Part shown: piece after piece, positions 1 through 7,452 of the stretch
Layout: every line of letters begins with the position of its first letter
Position numbering within the stretch: position 1 is the stretch's first letter
Assembly: GCA_947305585.1 (NCBI GenBank)
Contig: CAMZDY010000038.1
Location: 1 to 9,785, forward strand
Direction: 5' to 3'
From: an uncultured Verrucomicrobiota bacterium
GTDB lineage: Bacteria; Verrucomicrobiota; Kiritimatiellia; RFP12; UBA1067
Length of the DNA: 9,785 bases
The notes under the pieces: model-generated
Told to the model about the DNA's origin: nothing
Seen by the model: the letters and a program-made list of their open reading frames with translations, nothing else
Databases searched by the model: none
Translations under genes and position numbers: made by a program

Positions 1-41
1 CGCGTTCCCGCGCCCCCGGCCAAGATTATGCCTTTTCGCAT
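1..41 (-). CDS. rmlA: Probable glucose-1-phosphate thymidylyltransferase, N-terminus only (runs off left edge)
   Basis: Only 13 full codons are visible, reading MRKGIILAGGAGTR (the last codon is cut after two bases). This is the nucleotide-binding start of sugar-1-phosphate nucleotidyltransferases. The form KGIILAGGxGTR is typical of RmlA/RfbA, which makes dTDP-glucose for dTDP-rhamnose synthesis. Related mannose- or glucose-1-phosphate transferases usually read KAVILAGG instead. I chose the ATG at 41 because family members start directly at this motif and an AGGA lies 10 nt upstream (52-55). An in-frame ATG at 77 would add 12 unconserved residues and would sit only about 5 nt from the predicted transcription start. 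The gene is divergent from the sirtuin. The family call is fairly safe; the exact substrate is inferred from very little sequence. Confidence 0.62.
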   Translation of the reverse strand, partial: MRKGIILAGGAGT

Positions 42-88
42 TTTCGGTACATCCTTTTGCTTGACACTTTTCACCATCTTTTCCTAAT

Positions 89-117
89 AGTATATCATAT
101 TTCCGCCCGAATTGCAA
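89..117 (-). promoter_or_regulatory. Sigma-70 type promoter for the leftward rmlA-like gene
   Basis: On the minus strand, TTGCAA (112-117) is followed by exactly 17 bp and TATACT (89-94). The -10 is 5/6 to consensus and is preceded by TGA, an extended -10 (TGn). The -35 is 4/6. The predicted transcript start is near 82, giving a leader of about 41 nt to the ATG at 41. The spacer half next to the -10 matches the other two promoters in this window. Confidence 0.6.
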
Positions 118-159
118 GCCCAAAAATCAAAAATCGACAAAACTTCCATGTCTATCAGG

Positions 160-188
160 TTGACATTTAAGCGGGAATATGGTATAAT
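160..188 (+). promoter_or_regulatory. Perfect-consensus sigma-70 promoter of the sirtuin gene
   Basis: TTGACA (160-165), a 17-bp spacer and TATAAT (183-188) match the housekeeping consensus at all twelve positions. The spacer ends in TGG, an extended -10 element. The region upstream (121-145) is A-rich, with a short CAAAAAT-type direct repeat that could act as an UP element. Seven bases downstream of the -10 is A195, the first base of the ATG, so the transcript is probably leaderless. The start point itself is inferred from spacing and not observed. Confidence 0.8.
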
Positions 189-194
189 ATCAGC

Positions 195-923
195 ATGAAA
201 AAATTGATCGAGGCGGTTTTGAACGCGAAAAGGACGGTGGCGCTCACCGGAGCGGGGGTTTCCACCCTTTCGGGCATCCCGGATTTTCGCGGTCCGCAAG
301 GGATGTACCGCAACCCGGAGGCGGAAAAGATTTTCGATATCGACTGGTTCGACCGCGATCCGGGCGTATACTACCGGGGATGTCGCGAACTCGTGTACGG
401 ATTCGAAAAGTTCCGCCCGGGGCCCGTGCACCTGGCGCTCAAGCAGTTGGAGGACGCGGGCCGACTAGCCGGCATCGCTACGCAGAATATCGACATGCTC
501 CACCAAAAGGCCGGATCGTCCAACGTGTGGGAGCTGCACGGGTCGCCATTATGGCATCATTGCCGGATCTGCGGCAAGTCGGCCACGTTCGAACAGGTGT
601 GTTCGCAGCTCAAGGCCGGCGCGGAAGTGGCGCGGTGCGTTTGCGGCGGCGCCTTGAAGCCCGACATCACCTTCTTCGGCGAAATGCTGCCGGAAGAAGC
701 GCTGATCGCGGCCCAGAGCGCGGCCATCGGCGCCGACGTGATGATGGTGCTCGGAACGTCGCTCACCGTGTTTCCGGCGGCGGGGCTCCCCAACCTCACG
801 TTGCAGGCGGGCGGCAAGGTTTTCATCGTCAACGCCCAACCGACCGCACTCGATCGTTATGCGGCGGGGCGATATCCGGATCTGCGGGAATTCGCCGAAG
901 CGGTGAAGAACGCGCTCGCGTGA
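195..923 (+). CDS. Sir2-family NAD-dependent protein deacylase (sirtuin)
   Basis: This 242-residue protein would remove acyl groups from lysines in the cytoplasm, using NAD and producing nicotinamide and O-acyl-ADP-ribose. All core motifs are present: GAGVSTLSGIPDFRG (19-33) for NAD binding, TQNID (96-100), catalytic His115 in ELHGS, and PDITFFGE (156-163). A zinc-site pattern of C123-x2-C126 and C148-x-C150 follows, and then GTSLTVFPAAGLP (187-199) and VNAQP (212-216). Layout and length resemble the compact Thermotoga-type (class U) sirtuins; I see no Ala-Arg-Arg style desuccinylase signature. The ATG at 195 is the natural family start. It has no Shine-Dalgarno sequence and lies about 7 nt after the -10 box. 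The gene stands alone and ends 2 bp before the convergent ABC fusion gene. The family is certain; the acyl preference is unknown. Confidence 0.95.
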   Translation: MKKLIEAVLNAKRTVALTGAGVSTLSGIPDFRGPQGMYRNPEAEKIFDIDWFDRDPGVYYRGCRELVYGFEKFRPGPVHLALKQLEDAGRLAGIATQNIDMLHQKAGSSNVWELHGSPLWHHCRICGKSATFEQVCSQLKAGAEVARCVCGGALKPDITFFGEMLPEEALIAAQSAAIGADVMMVLGTSLTVFPAAGLPNLTLQAGGKVFIVNAQPTALDRYAAGRYPDLREFAEAVKNALA

Positions 924-925
924 AC

Positions 926-3148
926 TCAATTGGCGGCGGCCTGGCGGAACTCCACCCGCCGCAAGAACCGGATCTGGAGATAGGTGAAGCCGATTAGCGC
1001 CACCCCCAGAAACCACGCCATCGTGGTGGCGGTGGAGAAGCGCAGGTTGTTGTAGGCCTCCTTCCAGATCTGCAGACTCAACACCTGCGTGGCGTCGCCG
1101 GGCCCGCCGAACGTCAGGAGGAAGATGCTCCCCATGCCCTGGAAAGCGGCGATGAACGAGCCTACGAAGTTGATGACCATGAGCGGCATGAGCTGCGGAA
1201 ATACGATATGGCGGAAGCGGCTCAAGATGCCGGCGCCATCGATCGCCGCGGCCTCGTAATAGTCGGGCGGGAGCGACGACAAGGCGGCGATGTAGATGAG
1301 GGAACTGATCCCCGCCCCCGCCCAGACGCCCGGCAGAATGCAGCAGACCATCGCCCAGGCCGGATCCAGGAGCCACGACTGGCGAGGAAGCCCGAGCGAC
1401 ATCACGATCTGGTTCAGGATGCCGTTTTCGGTGGGGTCGAACATGAGCTTCCAAAGGAGCGTGACCACCAAGGCCGACGTAAGATGCGGGAGAAAATAGA
1501 GAAAGCGGTAGAACACCTTGCCTTTGGGGATCTCGCACAGCATCAAGGCGAGGAAGATCGGCGTAAGGAAGCCCAGCACGAGCGTAATCCCCACGTATTC
1601 GAACGTGCGCAGCCATGCGCTCCAGAAGTTGGGATCGGTGGCCACGCGGATGAAATTGTCGAGTCCCGCGAACGACACCCCGCCCACGATCCGGTAATCC
1701 TGGAACGCCATCATCGCGCCTTTGAGCAAGGGATAGTACGACCACAACAGAATGCTCGCACACGCCGGGAAAAGAAAAACGCACGGCGCAATGCGCCGCT
1801 TTAAGGGCAAGCCGGCGGAAGTTTGTCCCCTCGACGGTCGGTCCGGACGGCCGCGCCAGATCAACCATCCGGCCACGAGCGCGCAAACGGCGATGGCGCC
1901 CAAAATCACGCGGGCGTAAGGACGGGCGCGGTCGATCTCCGACTTGTCGGAGGCGAACATGAGTCCCCGGTTGGCGTCGTCGTTGATGGACTTGAGCGCC
2001 GCCGCGCAGTCCATCGTCTTGCCGGCATCGGAGAGGAGAAGCCCCAGAAACCGGCGTTGCACGAGATCGGACGCCGCCTGCCAGAAACCGGCCCAAGGCT
2101 CGGTGACCGCTTTGATGGAGCCGTTCGCGAGTCCGTCCTTGATGTCGGGTTCGAGCCAGAACGCCCGCCCTTCCCGGATGGCGCGTTCAGTTTCCTCGTC
2201 GGCCAGATGTTCATCGCTCATGGCGGCGAGACAGCGGAATATAAGGTCGCGCTCCGCCTTCGGTTTGTGCGCCACCGACTCGCTCATGGCGTAGAAATGC
2301 TTGTGCGCCTGCAAAACGCGGGGTTTGTCCGGCGAGGAGGCGGGGAACGGCATCATGCCGATCAATTCCACCGGGAAATTCTGCGCTTCCACGAGTCGCT
2401 TGACCAGCGTTTCGCCGCCGAACACCATCACGATTTCGCCGGAGGCGAAGCGCTGGCTGATTTCGTCCGCTTGGGTGAGCGTGGGGAAGCCGAGGATCAT
2501 ATCTTCGCGCACCAGCCGTTGCATAAACCCGGCCGCCTCGATGGCCGCTGGGGAGTCGAAAGTGGCGGCGGTACCCTCCTCGTTCACCACGTCGCCCCCG
2601 GCCGACTGCACCCAGGGAAGGAATCCCCAAGGACGGTTCTCCACCGCGAACGGTCTCACGCCCGGACGCTTGAGCGCCCGGCACCAGTCGAAAAAGCAAT
2701 TCCAGTCGCGAGGCGGATCGGCGGGATCGAGTCCGGCGGAACGAACGAGATCCTTGCGGTAGATTATGCCGTAATACTGCACGCCCGGCGTGGAGAGCGC
2801 CCAAACGTGTCCATCTTTGACCCGCACGCGGTTCCAGATGTCGTCTTGGGGGACGGAAGCGGCGTCAATCCACTCGTCGAGCGGATACACGAAGCCCTGC
2901 TCGATATCGTGCCGGAGGATATGGAACCATGCCTTGTAGATGTCGGGCGCGGTTCCGCCGGCGAGCGAAAGCATGAAGGTGGATCGTCCGCCCGCTCCGG
3001 GCAACACGAGCCCGCCCCATTTGGCCGGCGCGATCGACGGATCCTCCCGGGCCAGTTCCAGGATAGCCCGGGTTACCGGCTCTTCGGGCCGGTCGGGATC
3101 GTACGACCAAAGAAAACTTACGGCCAGTATAGCCGCAAGCAGACTCAT
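926..3148 (-). CDS. ABC sugar importer: solute-binding protein fused to MalF-type permease
   Basis: This is a 740-residue two-part transporter. A hydrophobic start (2-14) is a signal peptide or anchor. Residues about 20-400 resemble a family-1 extracellular binding protein: GGTAPDIYKAW (64-74), YGIIYRKDLVRSAGL (126-140), FASGEIVMVFGGE (234-246). A membrane segment (about 411-431) and a basic linker (432-452) follow. Residues about 453-740 form a full MalF/UgpA-like permease, with FAGLDNF (493-499) and the EAA loop EAAAIDGAG (632-640) that docks the ATPase. The positive-inside rule puts the binding domain outside and the linker in the cytoplasm. The ATG at 3148 overlaps the DJ-1 stop as ATGA, which indicates translational coupling. 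A longer frame reaching back to 3406 only reads through the DJ-1 gene and has no protein-like composition. The substrate is unknown, probably a carbohydrate. No MalG-like permease or ATPase lies in the window, so partners must be encoded elsewhere. Confidence 0.88.
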   Translation of the reverse strand: MSLLAAILAVSFLWSYDPDRPEEPVTRAILELAREDPSIAPAKWGGLVLPGAGGRSTFMLSLAGGTAPDIYKAWFHILRHDIEQGFVYPLDEWIDAASVPQDDIWNRVRVKDGHVWALSTPGVQYYGIIYRKDLVRSAGLDPADPPRDWNCFFDWCRALKRPGVRPFAVENRPWGFLPWVQSAGGDVVNEEGTAATFDSPAAIEAAGFMQRLVREDMILGFPTLTQADEISQRFASGEIVMVFGGETLVKRLVEAQNFPVELIGMMPFPASSPDKPRVLQAHKHFYAMSESVAHKPKAERDLIFRCLAAMSDEHLADEETERAIREGRAFWLEPDIKDGLANGSIKAVTEPWAGFWQAASDLVQRRFLGLLLSDAGKTMDCAAALKSINDDANRGLMFASDKSEIDRARPYARVILGAIAVCALVAGWLIWRGRPDRPSRGQTSAGLPLKRRIAPCVFLFPACASILLWSYYPLLKGAMMAFQDYRIVGGVSFAGLDNFIRVATDPNFWSAWLRTFEYVGITLVLGFLTPIFLALMLCEIPKGKVFYRFLYFLPHLTSALVVTLLWKLMFDPTENGILNQIVMSLGLPRQSWLLDPAWAMVCCILPGVWAGAGISSLIYIAALSSLPPDYYEAAAIDGAGILSRFRHIVFPQLMPLMVINFVGSFIAAFQGMGSIFLLTFGGPGDATQVLSLQIWKEAYNNLRFSTATTMAWFLGVALIGFTYLQIRFLRRVEFRQAAAN

Positions 3149-3702
3149 TCCATCACATCCGTCACCAGCCCGCGCGCCACCTTGCGGGCCACGCGTTCGC
3201 CGGCGATCGTCTGCAACACCACCAGCGCAAACAGCATGGCGGCGCCGGGGGCCTGCCCGGTGATGATGTCGCGATCGACGATTACCGGCACCGAAGCCAC
3301 CGGACGATCCATCTCCACCGAGACGGAGGGATAGCAAGTGACGTGGATGCCGGGATCGATCACTTCGGCATCGGCCAGCACCAGCGGCGCCGCGCAAATG
3401 GCGCAATTGAGGCGGCCGGCGGCCTTCTGGGCCCGGATCCGTTCGAGCACCGCTTCAGAACGGCGCAGATTTTCGGTGCCCTCGCCGCCGCCAGGCAGCA
3501 CGATGGCGTCGTAATCGTCCTTGGCGGCCTCGCCGAAAGGCTTGTCCGCCTTCATGGCGATGCCGTGGGCGCCCTGCACTTCGAGCGCTTCGCCGATAGC
3601 GGCGGAAACCACTTCCACCCCTCCGCGACGGAGAATGTCGATTATGCTGACGGTTTCGATTTCCTCGAATCCCGCAGCCAGCGGAACCAGAACCTTGGCC
3701 AT
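3145..3702 (-). CDS. DJ-1/PfpI (ThiJ/YajL-like) family protein
   Basis: This 185-residue cytoplasmic protein has the usual DJ-1/YajL length and fold markers. The conserved acidic start is GFEEIET (11-17), with Glu16 at the position of the Glu that pairs with the reactive cysteine. LPGGGEGTENL (69-79) follows. The nucleophile elbow is CAICAAP (100-106), with Cys103 as the likely reactive cysteine. VTCYP (121-125) and DRDIITGQAPGAAM (143-156) match the family's C-terminal half. Members are linked to oxidative-stress sensing and glyoxal or methylglyoxal detoxification; a deglycase role is debated, so I assign no reaction. Its ATG is one base after the stop of the RRM gene, with no clear Shine-Dalgarno, and its own stop overlaps the transporter start. 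It is therefore translated as a middle gene of the rpoD operon. Confidence 0.93.
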   Translation of the reverse strand: MAKVLVPLAAGFEEIETVSIIDILRRGGVEVVSAAIGEALEVQGAHGIAMKADKPFGEAAKDDYDAIVLPGGGEGTENLRRSEAVLERIRAQKAAGRLNCAICAAPLVLADAEVIDPGIHVTCYPSVSVEMDRPVASVPVIVDRDIITGQAPGAAMLFALVVLQTIAGERVARKVARGLVTDVME

Positions 3703-3703
3703 A

Positions 3704-4132
3704 TTACTTGATGACGTTCTTGGCTTCGTTGCACTTGATGCGGCGACCGAGCACTTCCTTGTCGTTCAGCGCCTTGACCGCAGCGTCGGCCTCGGCCTGG
3801 TTGGGCATGTGCACGAATCCGAAGCCCTTGGACTTGCCGTTGTAACGGTTGGTGATGATGCGGGCGGAATTGACCTTGCCGTAGGCCGAGAATTCCTTGT
3901 TGAGGAGCTCGTCGGTCATATCGTAGCTAAGGTTGCCGACGTATATCTCGATCGACCCGTCGGCCGGCGCGGGATGCGTCTTCTGGAACATCTGCTCGCT
4001 CTTGCGCACGCTCTTCGGCTTGCTTTCCCGGCTGCAGGCGCCCTTGCACCTGAGCTTGCAGACGATGGATGCCACCACGGTTCCCGCCACGAATCCTGCG
4101 GCCGCCGCTCCTGCTGTAACTGTCCAGCACAT
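3704..4132 (-). CDS. RRM RNA-binding protein with N-terminal membrane anchor
   Basis: The 142-residue product has a single RNA-recognition motif at about 61-139, with RNP2 IYVGNL (63-68) and RNP1 KGFGFVHM (102-109). The aromatic residues that stack on RNA (Tyr64, Phe104, Phe106) are all present. Unlike the common bacterial RRM proteins of about 80-100 residues, it starts with a small-residue-rich hydrophobic stretch (4-24) that looks like a transmembrane helix. Three cysteines in a CxxxCxxxC pattern (25, 29, 33) and a basic segment (26-44) come next. The basic flank predicts the RRM faces the cytoplasm. A strong Shine-Dalgarno 6 nt before the ATG at 4132 supports translation of the anchor. 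An internal ATG (Met48, at 3991) could yield a soluble 95-residue form, but its ribosome site is weak. It lies 43 bp behind rpoD and 1 bp before the DJ-1 gene. RNA targets are unknown. Confidence 0.88.
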   Translation of the reverse strand: MCWTVTAGAAAAGFVAGTVVASIVCKLRCKGACSRESKPKSVRKSEQMFQKTHPAPADGSIEIYVGNLSYDMTDELLNKEFSAYGKVNSARIITNRYNGKSKGFGFVHMPNQAEADAAVKALNDKEVLGRRIKCNEAKNVIK

Positions 4133-4138
4133 ATTTCT

Positions 4139-4144
4139 TCCTCT
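4139..4144 (-). promoter_or_regulatory. Ribosome binding site that fixes the start of the anchored RRM protein
   Basis: The minus strand reads AGAGGA followed by 6 nt and ATG at 4132. This is the best Shine-Dalgarno match in the operon. It supports the upstream start that includes the hydrophobic N-terminus over the internal Met48. Confidence 0.75.
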
Positions 4145-4175
4145 TCTTTCTTTGTCGTTCTTATGGTTTGGGTTG

Positions 4176-6170
<1,995 letters not shown>

Positions 6171-6182
6171 TTATCGCTCCAA

Positions 6183-6211
6183 TGTACAGTTCACCCGACG
6201 GCTTTTGTCAA
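6183..6211 (-). promoter_or_regulatory. Possible second, weaker promoter ahead of rpoD
   Basis: A second exact TTGACA on the minus strand (6206-6211) is followed by 17 bp and TGTACA (6183-6188), a poor -10. With a 19-bp spacer the alternative -10 is TACATT, 4/6 to consensus. A transcript from here would begin near the rpoD Shine-Dalgarno (6177-6180) and leave little leader. The exact -35 is the only strong element. Confidence 0.25.
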
Positions 6212-6222
6212 GTGTTGAATAT

Positions 6223-6251
6223 AGTATACCATTTTCCGGCGCATTTGTCAA
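6223..6251 (-). promoter_or_regulatory. Strong sigma-70 promoter of the rpoD operon
   Basis: On the minus strand, TTGACA (6246-6251), 17 bp and TATACT (6223-6228) give 11/12 consensus matches, with a TGG extended -10. The predicted start is near 6216, giving a leader of about 46 nt that carries the GGAG site. The -35 lies only 7 bp from the stop of the upstream methyltransferase gene. An AT-rich UP-like stretch overlaps the end of that gene (about 6252-6272). No terminator separates the two units. Confidence 0.8.
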
Positions 6252-6258
6252 TATAAAA

Positions 6259-7287
6259 TCACAAATATTTTCCGAGCCGGTCGCCCAGCCGCTCTTCCAG
6301 CCAGGGCCGCACGTGCCAGTAGTCGCGCAAGTTCAGATACTCGTTCACCGGATCCGCCTGGCCCGGCTTCGCGCCCCATTCGCATTTGAGCATGATGTTC
6401 CGGGCGGTCGATTCGAACGACACGAATTCCAGCACTTGGGTTTTGTAGCCCATGATCCGCATGATCATGGCCCGGAAAGAGTCGGTAAGAATGTCGCAAA
6501 GCCGCTCCCGCAAGATGGATTGCCGCAAGAGACCGGCGAATTCGGCATTGCGCTCCTTGCTCATGTGCGCCTGGAGTTCGTGCTGGCAGCAAGGCGCGGA
6601 AAGGATGTAGGCGGCCTTCCATTCCGTTCCTTTGGCCAAGGCTTCGTCGGTGGCGGTGTCGCATGCGTGCAGCGACACCACGAGGTCGGCCCGGTCGAGC
6701 TCGAAACCGGCCAGATCCGATTCGACGAAACGCACCCGGTCCGCCACATCCAGGCTCTCCGCCATTTTGCGCGCGGACGCGATCACGTCACCGCGCCGGT
6801 CCACGCCGATCACCGACACTTTCTCGAGCCCGAGCACGGATTCGAGGTAGAAAAAGAGCGCCAAAGTGAGATAAGCCTTGCCGCATCCGCAGTCCACCGC
6901 CACGAATTCGCGTTCCGGATCGGCCTTTACCGTGCTGCCCACGATCCGCAGGAATTCGTTGACCTGGTTGTACTTGCCGCGCATCGACGAACGGATCGCG
7001 CCGGTGCCGTCGGCGATGCCGGTGACGCGCAACAGCGCAGACGAGTCGAAAGCTTCCAGCGGAAGTTTCTTGACCCGGTCGTGCGGCAACAGTTCCACCT
7101 TGCGATCCATCTTGCCCGACCGTGAAACGTGCACATGGCCCTTGCGCGTCACCCGCACGTGCAGATCGCCGCTGCCGCAGATGACATGCAGATCGCGTGC
7201 GCCTTTCTGGGCGATTATCTCGTCAAGTCCGGCCGGAACGTCGCCCAGGGCGAGATTCTTCACCTGCACGTTGCCGCCATCCATCAT
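6259..7287 (-). CDS. Class I SAM-dependent methyltransferase (Methyltransf_32-like), main part after an in-frame amber codon
   Basis: This 342-residue stretch holds the whole catalytic domain. Motif I is VAVDCGCGK (129-137), the SAM ribose acidic residue is Asp163 in GVDRRGD, LHACDTATD is at 206-214 and PCCQHE at 232-237. The HDR (69-71) and KYNQVNEFL (105-113) segments ahead of the domain are also typical of the bacterial family, which is distantly related to METTL25/RRNAD1-type proteins. The substrate is not established. The piece lacks the family's usual first 50 or so residues, which are encoded just upstream in the same frame (7452-7294) before a TAG. If translated separately, the start is ATG 7287 or the adjacent ATG 7284. 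GGAG lies immediately before 7287 and 3 nt before 7284, and the distance from the TAG is only 6 nt, which would suit re-initiation. Whether a full-length protein is made is open. Confidence 0.85.
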   Translation of the reverse strand: MMDGGNVQVKNLALGDVPAGLDEIIAQKGARDLHVICGSGDLHVRVTRKGHVHVSRSGKMDRKVELLPHDRVKKLPLEAFDSSALLRVTGIADGTGAIRSSMRGKYNQVNEFLRIVGSTVKADPEREFVAVDCGCGKAYLTLALFFYLESVLGLEKVSVIGVDRRGDVIASARKMAESLDVADRVRFVESDLAGFELDRADLVVSLHACDTATDEALAKGTEWKAAYILSAPCCQHELQAHMSKERNAEFAGLLRQSILRERLCDILTDSFRAMIMRIMGYKTQVLEFVSFESTARNIMLKCEWGAKPGQADPVNEYLNLRDYWHVRPWLEERLGDRLGKYL

Positions 7288-7293
7288 CTCCGC

Positions 7294-7452
7294 CTAGAAA
7301 CGCTTCTCCCCGCCGATCGAAACCGGCCGCAAGGAAATCCGGAAGTGCTCCCCTCCGCGCCGGACAGACTGCACCAGCTTCATGAAGTCGGCGCCGAACA
7401 CCTTGGTGCGGATCTCCTCCTGCAGCGAGGAATCGAGCTCGAACTTTTCCAT
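7294..7452 (-). pseudogene. N-terminal part of the same methyltransferase, ended by an in-frame TAG
   Basis: Fifty-two codons from ATG 7452 to TAG 7296-7294. The ATG overlaps the dapF stop as TGATG and has GGAG 4 nt upstream, so this start looks genuine. The tail FRISLRPVSIGGE (37-49) resembles the N-terminal segment of the bacterial methyltransferase family, where from memory a KIRPV-like strand is followed by a short loop, a glutamine and a second strand. Reading through TAG without any frame change gives Ala-Glu and then the start of the downstream piece, for a total of 397 codons, close to the family's usual length of roughly 390. One CAG-to-TAG change would explain the break. Alternatives are sequencing error, amber readthrough, or a genuine small leader gene coupled to the next one. 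Confidence 0.6.

Noticed and set aside
42..77. ATG at 77 as the start of the rmlA-like gene
   Set aside because: It adds 12 residues outside the family's normal start and would lie about 5 nt from the predicted transcript start, too short for its AGGA to be useful.
61..98. TTGACA on the plus strand at 61-66 as a further sirtuin promoter
   Set aside because: No good -10 at 16-18 bp (best is TAATAG at 18 bp), and the perfect promoter at 160-188 is far better placed.
943..960. GGCGG/CCGCC inverted repeat near the convergent gene ends as a terminator
   Set aside because: Five-base stem inside the transporter coding end, with no T-run on either side.
549..2096. Long minus-strand frame of 515 codons
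   Set aside because: Arg/His/Pro-rich translation with no motifs; it is the out-of-frame shadow of the transporter and sirtuin genes in GC-rich DNA.
1823..3334. Long plus-strand frame of 503 codons
   Set aside because: Antisense shadow of the transporter and DJ-1 genes; no recognisable domain, and the opposite strand holds clear families.
3149..3406. Upstream extension of the transporter frame to an ATG at 3406 (826 codons)
   Set aside because: It lies entirely inside the DJ-1 gene, its translation is Arg/Gly-rich with no family likeness, and the ATGA overlap at 3148 is a convincing start.
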